A stretch of 64,000 bases of DNA from Lepisosteus oculatus (taxonomy: Eukaryota > Chordata > Actinopteri > Semionotiformes > Lepisosteidae). This document shows, in pieces, positions 14,301-27,468 of this stretch. A model generated the notes under the pieces. It saw only the letters and a list, made by a program, of their open reading frames with translations, searched no databases and had not been told where the DNA came from. Made by a program: the position numbers and the translations under genes. The stretch covers positions 43,156,979-43,220,978 of the forward strand of contig NC_090704.1 in the NCBI RefSeq assembly GCF_040954835.1. The letters are read 5' to 3'. The first letter of the stretch is position 1. Each line of letters begins with the position of its first letter.

Positions 14301-15918
14301 CACTCCAAAAAGCACCAAACCTCCTGAAATACAAGAAAAACTGCCCTGTCAGTTTTATTTGTCTTCAGGCTAATCAATGGGGGATTAGCTATTATTTACT
14401 CCCCCAATAGCCTTGAGAAAGATCATTCTCACTACAAAGAAAAACCATTGCAACAGGTTTTAGAAGAATTAAGCTATTGTAGGAGACACTCCCATTAGGT
14501 TGCTATATACATCAGTATGTTTTGCGTAACACTGACAGCATTGACTGTTTTCTCCTTCAGGTCTTTATATTCATATAGTGAACACTAAGACTTCTTTCAT
14601 CTCCAGAAAGTATTTTAAATGCAAAGAGTAGATACATGTTATCATGTTTTGTAATTATATTTTCAAACTGGAAAAATGTTGTATTCATGCATGTATAATT
14701 CTGAACTCATAACCCATATTCATGCTTTTACTAAACAGCAGCAAAACACTATATAGAGTATATAATTCAAATAATATACTGGAGTTATCACATTTATTGA
14801 ATATATACTTACTATAAAATACACATCCAAACAACATACTCATGTAGATGCAAGATACCAAATTAATTTGTACATATTTTCTGTACTCCTGAATTTTACG
14901 TTTAAAACATAAAAATATGGTGTAAAAGATGATACATCTACTGTTTGAATCAATGTAGATGCATGGACAATGCATAACTCCCTAATCTGGCTACTGTAGA
15001 TTTCTAAACTCTGGCTCATCGATGAAAAGAACTCTAGTGGATTTTGAGAGCTCTCCATTGACCAGTTCAATCATTTGTCTTGTTATGAAGAATGTAAAAT
15101 CTGTATTTTGTCTGCACTGGAACTACCACCCTGACTATTGTAGCCTTTTACTCACTTTGTAATTATGCCTGTGATCCCATTATCCAGAATAACCAAACCC
15201 AAATTCCTTTGCATTCTTATTCATCCCAAATTACCAGTTACATTTTTTTGCATCACTTCAAAGCTCAAGAGATTGGCTAAGAAAATATTGCATTTTGTAA
15301 ACCTTTCACGTTCAAGTGCTGTTTTAAAATGGATTTATTACTGATAATATATACAAGGACTACATTGTACCTTCACAGTAGTGTAATGAATTAATCTGAT
15401 TTCCTGGTGATACAGTTCTGAACTGATGTACTTTTCTTATAACCAGTCAGTTGAGTCTTACGATTTTACCAACCGCCCTGAAGCAGAACTGAGCCTCGGA
15501 GAACAAACTGCACCCCAAAAGCGAAGAGAGGCTCACCTCTTAGCCAAATGGGTCCAGCGTGGCTGTCCTTGTAGAGTATGGCACTGTCCACCTGTGAGGT
15601 GTATGCCACATAGAAGATCATCCAGCTAGTGTTCAGGAGGAGGAGGAGTGTCAGGTAGATCTGGACATCGATCTGTGTGATGGCCACCTCGTTAAAGGCT
15701 CCCCCACTGACCAGCGCGCAGCCCAGGAACAAGATGTTGACTGTTATGAGGCACGAGATCAGCCTTCCGCGGTTCCGGCCTTTCTCTCTTGGGGGGCTAC
15801 TGCTGGGGTTCTCTGGCAGGCTGGACGACCTCAGAGGATCCCCCACCACTGCCTGGTCCCTCATCACAGCCACCATAGTGTTAGGACACGGGCTGCCTTC
15901 ATTCAATTCTCCCTCCAT
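11389..15918 (-). CDS. OTOP2: OTOP2, otopetrin-type proton channel
   Basis: Six coding exons in reverse order: 15918-15537, 14323-14187, 13591-13533, 13195-13053, 12639-11795, 11559-11389. Phases close exactly to 578 residues (human is 562 as recalled). Otopetrin-2 is a proton channel of the plasma membrane, best known from gut epithelium in mammals. Recognisable blocks are DSHAGPIWLRG across the exon 1-2 junction, CGLMLTLACNLMVWMAAVTDES in exon 4, YPFNIEYSLFAS and AYIMWKNVGRQ, the NPTRS motif at about 379-383, LQNLFIIEGLHRQP, and a terminal FWVMPAFGARPQF...GIFYRMHSVASLFEV. The exon 4 donor (AAAG|GTTTGG) is weak but is the one that keeps phase with exon 5. An acceptor (CCCCACAG) 14 bases before the ATG indicates a non-coding first exon further upstream. 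It sits next to USH1G, as OTOP2 does in human. Confidence 0.95.
13665..13925 (-). repeat. Possible dispersed SINE-like element in OTOP2 intron 2
   Basis: A GC-richer block in an otherwise AT-rich intron. It has a loosely Pol III B-box-like stretch on the reverse strand (GGTTTGAGGCTCG) and no coding sense. It resembles dispersed fish repeats, but I cannot name the family. Confidence 0.3.
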
Positions 15919-15932
15919 CTTCCGGCAGACGT

Positions 15933-18900
15933 CTGTGGGGAAGAAGAAATGGTGTCAGCATGCTGTCACAATCAGGCTGCCCACTACCTGAAGTGAGACA
16001 GCCAAATCCTTCACTTATTACCTTCTTCTGAGTTAACTTACTGTTTTTTTTCCAGAGCAGCTGGTAGCTGGCATTTTTCTGAAGATGGGGCATTGTAGCA
16101 AGTGAAGCTGGGGATGAGCTCACAAGCCTCATCTGCTGTGATGCATTTGCTTGATAACAGCTAAGGACTGCTAATGTCTCTTCCTCATTCCGAACATTTC
16201 CTATCTCGTGCTGGAATTTTAGTGTCCTGCTGATTCTAAATAAATTTACCATGAGCCCAAAGTGTTTCCATAATTCCATTTAAGAGTAATGCTCTGTGAA
16301 ACATATGTTCAGTATATGATTTATAAATCATCTCTAATGCAATTTTTTTTCACAGAACTAACAACCAAAAAAAGGACTGCTTCTATTTTTTCTTTTTAGA
16401 AGCATAACTGCATATGAGTAGTTAACAGTCACATCTGCTTTTTATTAGATATCATGTCAGTGCATGAGAAAATATCGATAATTGTTTCTATTGACATTTT
16501 TATATTAAGAGATCCACAGAGCTTAGATAACGGTTCCTAGATAACCAAAGATTCAATAAATAATATTTTATTAAACATAAATCTGTAAATGTACTAGGTA
16601 AAAATTCTATGAATAATAACGGCGTATAGAGTGAGTCAAAATTCAAATATAATTTTATTTGATTCAAATATTTGCAAAGCAGCTTTAGCAAATTGAATGA
16701 GCAAGGAGTGAACACCCTTTAATTTATAGAACACTTTCAAAAGTCAATACAAAAGTCATGAACAAATTACAAATGGAAAAGAAAACACATAAATCACTGT
16801 TTGAAAAAAAAACATTTTAAAAGCAGGTGATGGTGGCGGCTCAAAGCCACAGAAGTACAGCAATCTACAGACCTGGGGCTGCAGGACGTCTTACTCACAT
16901 TTGTAGGCAGACCTTAGATTCTAGAAGGAATCGCAATTTAAAATAGAATATGGCCAAGAGAAGGCGTCAGCAGCAAGTTAATTCAACATGAAGGGCCAGA
17001 GTCACTCATGTTGAAGTCAAATGAAAATATTAAAATGTCCTCTATGAGTACCCAACACAGAATCGCTGCAGGATAAGGAAGAAACACGCAACAGTCCTAA
17101 GCGAAGAAAGTTGTCAGTCTAAAAACGAATACTGCAGCATGTTCTCATTCAAGCAGATATGCTAAAGGTTCGGTAGATCTTGTTCTAGGTTTAGCAATAT
17201 CAGCTGACACAGTGACTTCTACCTTAAAAGAAAGAAAATCTGCATTTTGTAATGCTTTACAAACCTCCATTAGCCAATTAGTCCTCGAGGAAAAGAAACA
17301 CATAGCAGCTCTGTGAGTTGTCTCAGATGCGAGGTACCGTCATATTTGCGAACCATATGGCACTATTTACCTTTTCAGAACTTTTGGAGGAAGTAACGTT
17401 GACTGATATATACGTAGAAATGGGCAAATTAAAATATGAATGAAAGTGTTACACCCAAACAGCCCTTGCTTAATCTGGAGCCCTGCTATCTGACCTGCTT
17501 CCTTTAACAAGAGGTGATAACACAGTTCAAGGTAAATGCACTCTTTTTCGAGCTTTTATTTTTGCCAGCCGAGGTGAGAGAATAAAAAAGTGTATATATT
17601 TAAGATAAAGGCTGGGCTGCCAAACAAACGCCCAGCAAGGCTCACTCTGTTTTTCTTTGGTCTGCTGTAACTTTCTGTTTAACTATTAGAATTTGATCAT
17701 TCTTTTCCATCTGGCTAGTATATACGAATACACTCACATTAGCAAATGAGTAGTTGCTCATGTGGCCAGTGTAGCAAGGAAAAAATATACACATGCTACC
17801 CAGCAGGATTCTCTAAATCTGGTTCCAGAGAACAATGAAGTCTTCTGCTTTTCAATCCAATTGTTTTGCTGAACAAAATAATGGCCTTAATCCGACAAGA
17901 TAAACATGATCTTTCATCAGTCATTGAAGACCTCATTCAATGACCTCAGGAGCAGGGCTGAATATAGGCTGCAGATTTCTGGTCAATCCTTTTTCAACAG
18001 TATTTTGCATTTGCCAGTGTTTGTTTCCGACATCACAATCAGTGGAATATTAGCCCATAAAAGAAGAGAAAGCAAAATTCAGAAACAGAATTCACCAGTC
18101 AAGGAAGAGTGCGGCTGATCTTACCTGATGGGTTAGTGGAGTTCCTCTTAGGTTGAAACTCCAGAATCAGTCATCAGCTTTATACCCATCTCCTGTCCCA
18201 GTGATTTACTGTCATTTATTTTTCTGTCACTGATTTACCAAATAAAGACATTCAACAGAACATCGTAAATTTAGATTTCTGCAATTCAACAAGCAAAAAA
18301 ATCAAATATCTCATCAATAACTTATTGCCATTTGAGCCTGTTCATTTATTTAGATTCTAAAGGATAAGGATAATGATATAATAATAAAAGCATGCAGTTA
18401 GGCAAAAACTACCCACTCTCTGTCACTGAAGAACTGAACATGAGATCCTCTATGAAGTTGTCCCCCCATAACTGATAATATGTTTCTGTTTTTCTCAACA
18501 GCTATATACTTCTGTCAGACCTCTGTGATGCCTTACAATGAACCTTGGCCTTTTCTATACTTTTGTTTGAGCAGGTCTTTCTTTCAAGAGAGGAACAGGA
18601 CACTTTTTTAATGAAAAGCCAAGGAAAATACATCAGAACGTGTATTTGTACATGCTACAGTTGAAGTGCATTGATTGTGATCTTAACGGGCACAAGATTC
18701 CAAAGTTACATTATTACTCAATGTTTTGTCGGCATTGCGTCTGCTGTGATGACACCAAAAGTATAAGATGTTGTGCTCAGTCTTATAGCCATGCCACTTC
18801 TGGTTATTGTATGCTTGTTCACCTGATAGCAGTAATATAATTCCATGTATTTAGGTCTCTGTAAAGTCTTTGTTTTCCAGAAATTTACTGAATGATTCTC

Positions 18901-19917
18901 ATTTAAGAGATAATGTTCATGTTTCTGAATTGTAAATCCTACATCAGATTTCTGCATGAGTCATTCTGAGCAGCTTGGACAAAAGTAAAAACATGTACTT
19001 TCAGAAATAAAGGAATATTAATATGGATTTTACGATATCAATGTTTTCACAGCCAAATGAACAGCAGCATAGTAATTGGATGCACTGAACTACACTGGAA
19101 TTATTTAACTTCCCAGTAGCTCTCATAGGCATTCATAATCACCAGAGAAGACTTTGAAACTGTACTATAAATATTATTATAAAATATAAATCACACACAG
19201 TTTTTTTTTTCCACAGGGCTGGCGATAGCAAACTTAGTTATTTTTAACTGTGAGAAATGGTCTCAGTTGAAAGGAGAAACAGATAATAAATTATTTATGG
19301 AGTGCCATAAAGAAAACTTCTAAAACAAGAAGGATAAGTTGCTCAGAGCATAATATGTAGGGGCATATTAAAATGTCTCATTATTTATTTCATTTCGGTG
19401 AATGTGAATTGAAACAAACTAATAAAACTTTACAACATGACAGTTTAAATTTAGTATACAGTATCTATAAATACACTTAGTTGATGTGCCTGCGATGCAA
19501 AATTATCAGTGCTAAATGATTTTGTGCAAACATTATTTTGAAGTTATGTAAAATCAGTAAAAGAAGACATATACAAGACTGACATCTAGTAAAATGTAAA
19601 ACTGGCCACCTGTTTATCTCAATTACATATTTCAGATTAGTGCTTAAATGTATTACTGTACCTTCCTACTTTAATTGCTAAATATGCATACATATTTAAA
19701 ACCACTAACAGTTCTACGAACATTTTATATTTAAAATATTTTATTTTATACATTGGGTTTGAAACATAAGTTAATAAATATATAAATATGATCAAATTCA
19801 ACTCCTTATACATTTGACATTCATGATACTTTGAGGCTGTCTCTATTGTTAGGACCCAGGGGACTCTGCAAGGGTAATGCTTTCCTTAAACCACTCCCCG
19901 CTCCGCAAACGGCTCAG
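15933..19917. other. Divergent OTOP2 / USH1G upstream region
   Basis: About 4 kb of AT-rich DNA between two divergent genes. No coding exon is recognisable. It should hold the OTOP2 non-coding first exon and promoter, whose exact place I cannot fix. GC content rises sharply only after about 19880, at the USH1G promoter. Confidence 0.6.
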
Positions 19918-19931
19918 GTGTCCGTAGCAAC
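19918..19931 (+). promoter_or_regulatory. Candidate RFX X-box upstream of USH1G
   Basis: The site GTGTCCGTAGCAAC has two imperfect inverted half-sites separated by two bases. It matches the RFX consensus GTNRCC-N(0-3)-RGYAAC with one mismatch in the left half. It lies about 160 bases before the USH1G ATG inside a GC-rich segment (19880-20090). RFX factors act on ciliary and hair-cell genes, which fits USH1G; binding here is inference. Confidence 0.4.
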
Positions 19932-20092
19932 CGGACAGGCTTCGCTCTTTTAGCAGCTAGCCCGGGTAGAAAGAGACGGAGCCGCTGTCCCCACCCTCCT
20001 GCCGGATTGCCCCTTCCGCATGGAGGGCTAGCTGCCCCCGGCTCCTGCTACCCGATGCTTGGATGTAAAGGTGGAGACGACAGGTTGGCATC

Positions 20093-21183
20093 ATGACTGA
20101 CAGATACCACAGAGCTGCCCGGGACGGCTATTTGGACTTACTGAAAGAGGCCACCAGGAAGGATCTTAACGCTCCGGACGAAGATGGAATGACACCCACT
20201 CTCTGGGCCGCCTATCACGGCAACCTTGAGGCGCTGCGGCTCATAGTGGGAAGAGGGTGAGTTGGAGGCATAAAGTTTCAAAACGCGGTCCTTCTCCAGG
20301 GTTTCATATGTGGCAACTACTGCACGCAGGTATTTAATTGGATAATCAACAGAACCGTGCAAGGCAACCCGCTCGGTTTTTTAAAATGCAGGTCTCCATC
20401 TGGCAAGTTCTGGTTGCATTGTTCGTGGAGTGTTACATTGAAGAGCCATTTAATTTCAAACAAAATCGTTCCTGCAGGACGACACGCATTTAATGATGTG
20501 AAACTACTTTTGCCTAATAAAATAAGGTGAAGAGTGGCGGACTTTAAAATATAAGAGGCTAATATGGCTTTAGTTTTCAGATCTGTTGGACCCAGAAGCT
20601 TTCTTCTGTGTACGTATTGTTTTACTTGCACAAAATAGAATTTGCAAATATATGCATGATTTCATAAGTTACTTTTACATTAAAAGTATATTTAAAATAG
20701 TGTGAATTGGCTTCTCCCCAGGCGCAGGTGCATATGATCACCTCTGACCTGAAATGGGCTTATAATTGACTGATTGATTGTGGGAGTTACTGTGTGGTGC
20801 TGCAGCGTTTAGGTTTTAAGGGCTCAGGATAGCCGGGAGCCTTGGAATAAAGCTGACTTATGTGGCGTGCAAAAAAGTCGTGTAATGAATGATGCTGTTT
20901 ACATAATTAGGTCAACTCGTTGTAACGCGCATAAAGGGTCCGGACACCGCAGTGTGCCAGTGAAACTGAAAATATGAAACAGGAGAATACAGCCGATCGC
21001 TATCTGAGGGGTGCCTGTTGTTAGTTGTTATTCACGGAGAATGGTTCTCTCTCCCATTGTGGGGGTGTCGCCACAGGGTTGCGACTTGAGATGAGGCAGA
21101 GTCTTGACTTCTGCTTTGCAGAATCAGTCAGTCCACACCTATCCCATTGTCTTATAAACAAGAACTGCAAACCGTGAGGTGAA

Positions 21184-21227
<44 letters not shown>

Positions 21228-24200
21228 GTAGTAGTAGTAGTAGTAGTAACAATGATAAAAATGTTTCCTATTTTCTAAGTTGCTTGTCCAGAAAATTTGA
21301 AAAAAGGATAACAAAAATAAAGATTTTTTAAAAAACATCTCTATCCACAACTAAGATTACAGAGTCTAAATTATATTCTCTTAGATGGAAATCTTTTAAC
21401 ATGGTCTGACATGATACATAAAACATGTAACGGTGTCTTCTAACAACCCTCTGCCTTGTCTTATCTACACCTTGCAAATGCAATTGAGACATGTCTCGTC
21501 AGCTTAAACTGGGGGTTCACTCAAATGCTTTGTCCACACTTTACATCAGTCATTGTGATCACTTGTTACAGGGAGAACTGTATTTAGTCCTGAGGAGCCA
21601 CAGTCAGTTTAAAGGTCAGTCATGATTCATCAGTTCTTAAAGATGAGGAACAGTTTCATCTTGAGCAGTGAAATACTTCATTTGTTCATATAAAATTTTT
21701 TAGATAATTATGTATGTAAGTCTTAGCTCTGTGCAGATTTGGAAAACAGAGTTGCCTACTACTGGCATAATATTTTTTAACCTTTGCTTAACTGATCAAA
21801 AAAAGTTTGTTTCCTGTTTTTAAAGTTACTTGTTGGCCTAAATTGTACATTTCCAACACATAAGAAAAAAAAAGCACCATTCTTTTTACCTGCTCATCAT
21901 CTCAATCAGAGTATCCCCTCTGCCGTTTTTGATTACATTTGATAATTTTAAGATCTGAGCATATGAATGACGTCCAGCTTTCCATCTGCATCTTGTAGAT
22001 TACTTGTGTGTCATTAAGTCATAATCCCCTGTTGATGACCTCAGAATGCACCTTGCCATAATTGATGACATCACTAGTTGACAAACCTACAAGTATGCAA
22101 ACTGTGACTGATTGACCCTAGGCTTCGCTAAATGGCACATCAAAAACAATTACTATGTACTGAAATCATTGTGTTAAGCAGTGACTCATGTTGATATTTA
22201 AAGTTTTGGTCTTATAAAATAAAATGATCAAAAAGTCCACCCTCAGTATTGGGGCACAGTTCCCTTTGTGTAAGAAATCAGTAGAAAGCTAAAACAAAAA
22301 AGTTCTGAGTTTTATAACAAAACCTATACTGGCATCATCATGAAACAGGCTTTGAAACAACTGGCACGAGTGCCAGTGGTTTCTTGCACCATGACACTTT
22401 CCCCAGTGAACTGAGAACAGGTGTTGAGAAATGCTGATTGGAAAAGGTCATGCTTAGGTGATCACACACAGAAAGGACTAAGGCACTAAGACCAACCTTA
22501 CACAAGCAACAAGCAACAGTGTTTTTTAATAAGAGGAAAAAAGGTAAAGTGTACAGTGATCTCAGACAGGGAATAACTAGGATATTTTTCATGTCCGTTT
22601 TTCCAAGAGGCCTACTTCTGATAATATGTAAGCAGTTCTTAAATAATAAGAATAATTTCATTTAAGTTTGTGGATCTGTGCTACAGTTTAACATGTGACC
22701 AGGTGTTTTCACCAATGGGTACATTCTTGTGAAGTACTGCATATCGTATGGCTTGTTTTCTTATTTTTTGTGTTGAAAATTGTTCAGCTCTTTAAGACAC
22801 TTGTCAGGTTATGTAGGGCTCCCAGAAAATTAAATGTATTCACAGACTGAAGAGAAGTGAATCGTGTCATCCCTGAGCAAAAGGTGGTAATGGTGTTTTT
22901 ATCTTTTCAACATCATTCTTCAGTGTAAGGGTTTTTGCTTAAAATTTAAAATTCATTTTTTAGTGTTTTAATCTGGACCTTAGCTTGAGTACATCTTACA
23001 ATTTCACATTTTTGGCTTCCTGGTCTAAGTGATTTATGGATCACTTAAAGTCCAATATTGTTCCTCTTCAAAACAGAACAGTGTTGTACTGTTTTTGTAA
23101 TTGTATTTCTATTTTGGGGTATCTTTAGGCATTAGTGATATATGGATATATGGAGGCTTTTGTAGATTTTTTTTATAGATACAGAAACAGTACCCGTGAG
23201 ACAGACAGAGAGAGGGGTGATGATTTAATCGCTGGGTTGGCAGTTTTATAGCAGGTAGTATATAGTGTTGTCCAATTAAGTTGTAGACAGGAGGGAAGGC
23301 TGAATACATTTTCTCAGAAGGAAGTTAAAGGTCAGGATGACAGATTGATGAGCTTTGCCTATATGAGCCTGCTTCTCTTTTAAATCTGCCATGTCCTTGT
23401 TGCAGATTGGGAGTTGATCCATCCAGGCATTTTCTACCCTCTTGGCTTGGTATTTCTTAAAAATGCTTTTGATATAAACAGCTATTAAGAAATCAGTTCT
23501 TAAGAAACATAAAGCATTAAGTGCCTGTGTGAAGGGTGGAAAGCAGAAATCATGGCTTTTGATGTTTGATGCATATTTTAATAATTTTGAAAGAAAATTA
23601 ACATGTACTGTAGATTGAGCTTTTTATTTACTGTAGATAGTTTTCTGAATATGACTGATGGGGTTGGAAGTGTGAGATTACCCTGGGGAAAACTGTCCTT
23701 CTATGACACACAAAGAGGTTTTGCGATCTTAGATTCTGGTCTGTCCACCTTAACAGATGGGAAACCCAAATCAGTCCAGGGGCAGGAGGGTGCAATCAGG
23801 GAGGTGTTAGTCCTGGGTCTGGTGTCAGCATTAACAACACCGTGCCTCTCTGCTCCCTGTTAAAACTGTCAACTTGTGCCATCAATGATTCATTTCCCCC
23901 TCTGCGACATTTCACCTGCATCTAATGAAATATTGATCAAGTCCAAGACATGGCCTGGAAGGGTAGGATCAGGGCGGAAAGGGAAGGGGCAGTTCCTTTT
24001 GGAAAAGGAAAGCCAATCTTATTCTTGGATTTTGTGTTACATGAAACTTTTTCTCTGTGACACTGTGCAGTGTTTAGTGTTTACCCCTGTTAATTTTAAA
24101 TAACTCTTACTTTGGCCAAAAGAACTGTGATGTCATACAGAGTGACAACATTTTTTACACAGCTTGTCTTGAGAGCTCCTTGACGTTTTTTAAGAGATTC

Positions 24201-27200
24201 CTATATTGGATAAAGTGCTTCGAAAATGGATGGGTGGATTTTTTTTCATTTAAAAAAAAGTTCCTTAAAGACCCAGCAGGATGAATAACTATACTCTGAT
24301 TCATGATTCACCAGATTTTAATTTATTTTTTTTCCTTCCCTCCACACTAATGCCAGAAACACTAAGATTTTCCCCTTCAGTTGTATCTTATCTCATTTGT
24401 CCTGGGAAATTCCTGGGAATTGTTTCCCTGGAACATTAAATCTAAACTGTCTTTTGGAATGACTGTAAAGACAATTCAGGTTTGCTGCTCCCTGTATTGT
24501 TTTCTTAGTTGTGTGGTCATAGTGCCGCACATGAAGAACAGCTTTCAGAGTCAGTTTCTTTCTTCACAAAGAGTTCTTTGTCCTTTAACTGAGCACAATG
24601 CTGATTTTCATTGCTTCTTAGTGGGTAATGTAATGTCATTGAATTTGAAAGTGCCCTTTCTTGTGTGCATTGGCAATAAAGAGATAACAGAGTATGTTTT
24701 ATTTTAATTGTTACATGATGTTGCAACCTCTGGAATTTAATTTGCAATTAGAGCTGATGAAGAAGGAGGAAGATTTTTGGGACGGTGAATTGCTTTTTAT
24801 AAAAGAATAGTGTTCTTGACATTTAAAAGGTTGGATAACAATAATTCTGCACTCCTACCCTAGTGCTGTAAGGAGTCCTGGCAAATGCTTTTTAAAATGG
24901 AGTTTTTGCCCTTGTTTTTCAGATCAGAAACATACAAGGGTGGTGAAGTCTTTAGTACAACAGATACCTAAAGTTAAACTCAGCAATGTTAAAGCCTTAC
25001 AGTGCCCTGCCTGGCTTAATTGCTCACTTCTTCTTCCCTGATCTGTAGAGCTCTAATATTGTTTTTTAAATGAAATATCCATCGATGTCCATGCAGTGTC
25101 AACCTCCCTGTGATTCAGTGGAACATTATTGTGAGAACTGGCCCACATGACACACAGCATCACCAATGAGAAAGGCAGTAATGTAATCAGTCCAGTCTGA
25201 AATGTGAGATGTTAAGGTAGATTTATGTTACCCATAACTCTGCACAGCGTAGTAAAGTAATCTAATGATGCAGCAGGGGCAGACCTTGGGTCATGCACTG
25301 GTGACAGGGAAGTGACACACAGGGCCTAACAATAAAACATAAAATTTGCTCATTCATTTAAACAAAGGTACAGATTGAGTTATTGTTTATGTATATGCAG
25401 AAAGAGGTATATATAAAGGCTGCCAGGGAGTTAAAAGCTTTGAGGATTATCCTGTAAACTCACTGTGTTCTCTTTTGGGAACACTACAGGGGAGATCCGG
25501 ACAAGTGTGACATCTGGGGGAACACGCCTCTCCACCTGGCGGCGGCCAACGGGCACCTAAACTGCCTGTCCTTCTTGGTGTCGTTCGGTGCCAACGTGTG
25601 GTGCCTGGACAATGACTACCACACACCGCTGGACATGGCCGCCATGAAGAGCCACATGGACTGCGTGCGCTACCTGGACTCCATCGCTGCCAAACAAACC
25701 AGCCTCAACCCCAAGCTGGTGAGCAAACTGAAGGACCGGGCGTTCCGCGAGGCCGAGCGGCGGATCAAGGAGTGCGTGAAGATGCAGAGGAAGCACCACC
25801 AGCGCATGGAGAAGAAGTACCACAAGGAGGCCTCGGACGCGTCCGACGCCATGAGCTTCTCCAGCTACTCCAGCAGCACCATGAGCCGGAAGCTGCAGCA
25901 CCTCAACCTGGTTCCCACCTCCATGCCATACTCCCAGGTGCGGGCCTGGCTCTCTGCTGAGCCTCTGAGTGCATTAATGGGGGAACAGATCAATAAACGC
26001 CCCAGCCCCTACCCGTTCAACACTTTATGGGTCTGATGGGTTATGGTTTCCTTTATGCCCTAACTTTATTCACATGTACTTCATTCCCCCTTTTGAGCTT
26101 CAATACCTTTATCATTCCTGCCTATAGTGGCATTAACGTTTATGTTAGAGATATCATAATTTTTGTAAAATCAAAAAATATATTTTAAAAAATGAATATC
26201 TGTTAGAGACAAAATCAGTTTAATTTATTTTTCTTTACTTTGACGTGCTGGCGAGTTGTTGATTGATTACTTCATAGCGATTCGTGAGTAGGTGTTCCAG
26301 ACACTTGAATCTGCACTTCATGTTTTCGGGTCAGGAGTTTACTCAGGTCTGCGTGGGGTTCTAGTATTTTCTACTGGATTCTAAACCCTGGTTTTTAATT
26401 GTGCTGACTTTATCTCTTTTTCTTGTGAACTTTGTGATTCTCCCTCCCCCCTTCTTACTGTAAAGTGCTTTGAGAAGCTACTTTTAAAACTTTTATCAAA
26501 TAAACTTTATTATCAGATGTAGGCCTCAGCCCTGAAATTTGTTTGCACCTCTTGCATTGTTTTGTTTCTCATGTTAACATCACCAGATGATTTCATTGAC
26601 AGAAGATCACTGCCTTTCTAATGCAGTAAGGGGGGCAAATAATTATCCCATTGATGTCCCCCAGGCCACCCTTCATGCAACTGCCAAGGGCAAAACCAAG
26701 ATCCAGAAGAAGCTGGAGAAGAAGAAGCAGGGGGACGGCACCTTCAAGATCTACGAGGACGGGCGGAAGAGCGTGCGCTCTCTGTCCGGTGTGCAGCTGG
26801 GCAGCGACGTCATGTTCGTCAGGCAAGGCACCTATGCCAGCCCTAAGGACAGGACTCGGCGCAACATCAGGGACATGTTCCCCAGTGACGATGACGCTGT
26901 CTCGCGTGCCATAAGTGACCCAGGGCTGCACCTGGACTCCGCCTACTCCGAGGTCAGCACGGACTCGGGGCATGACTCACTCTTCAACCGGCCAGGGCTG
27001 GGCACCATGGTGTTCCGGCGGAACTACGTCAGCGGGGGCTTGTTCGGTATCGGGCGGGACGACGCCAGCGTGGCTGGCAGCGATCTGGAGGGCCGCATGG
27101 GCAACGTGCGGCTCCGCAGCCGTCTGCAGCGTGCCCCGAGCCTCACCGACAGCATCGGCAGTGCCAACAGCCTGCAGGAGCGCCACGCGGAGGAGCTGCC

Positions 27201-27468
27201 CTGGGACGACGTGGAGCTGGGGCTGTACGACGACGACGAGCCGGAAACCAGCCCCTTGGAGACCTTCCTGGCCACCCAGGGCATGTCGGAGTTCATCCCC
27301 GTCTTCAAGAGGGAGAAGATAGACCTGGAGGCCCTGATGCTGTGCTCTGATCAGGACCTCAAGAGTATCAACATCCCGCTCGGGCCCAGGAAGAAGATCT
27401 TGGAGTCCTGCAAGCGCCGGAGAGAGACCATCGATGATCCTGATTTTATTGAGGACACAGAGCTGTGA
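20093..27468 (+). CDS. USH1G: USH1G (SANS), Usher syndrome type 1G scaffold
   Basis: Three coding exons, 20093-20256, 25490-25937 and 26665-27468, join in phase to 471 residues (human 461). The protein opens [20 protein letters not shown], nearly identical to other vertebrate SANS. N-terminal ankyrin repeats cover roughly residues 1-130 ([23 protein letters not shown]). A central region follows ([46 protein letters not shown]). A SAM domain covers about 400-455 ([13 protein letters not shown]...LGPRKKIL), and the chain ends in a class I PDZ ligand, DTEL. SANS is an adaptor in hair-cell stereocilia and the photoreceptor periciliary zone that links harmonin, myosin VIIa and tip-link cadherins. 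Intron positions match the human gene as I recall it. A GTGAGT donor overlaps the stop codon, discussed separately. Identification is very secure. Confidence 0.98.
21183..21248. repeat. Compound trinucleotide microsatellite (ATT)n-(AGT)n
   Basis: About 15 ATT units run straight into about seven AGT units within USH1G intron 1. The clean switch between units suggests a point change that then spread by slippage. Likely polymorphic. Confidence 0.95.
26448..26518 (+). repeat. L2/SINE-type 3' tail in USH1G intron 2
   Basis: The stretch TGTAAAGTGCTTTGAGAAGC followed by an AATAAACTTTATTA run resembles the 3' end typical of L2-derived fish repeats (a conserved 'GTAAAGCGCTTTG' end, then an ATT-rich tail). 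It ends about 150 bases before USH1G exon 3. The body upstream is too decayed to delimit. Confidence 0.45.

Noticed and set aside
18655-18680. Resemblance to a Tc1-type inverted-repeat end (CAGTTGAAGT)
   Set aside because: Only about ten bases match, there is no paired end and no transposase frame, so it is likely chance.
26587-26664. USH1G exon 3 frame extending upstream to an apparent Met
   Set aside because: The CCCCCAG acceptor at 26664 and the human-like junction YSQ|ATLH show the upstream codons are intron read-through.
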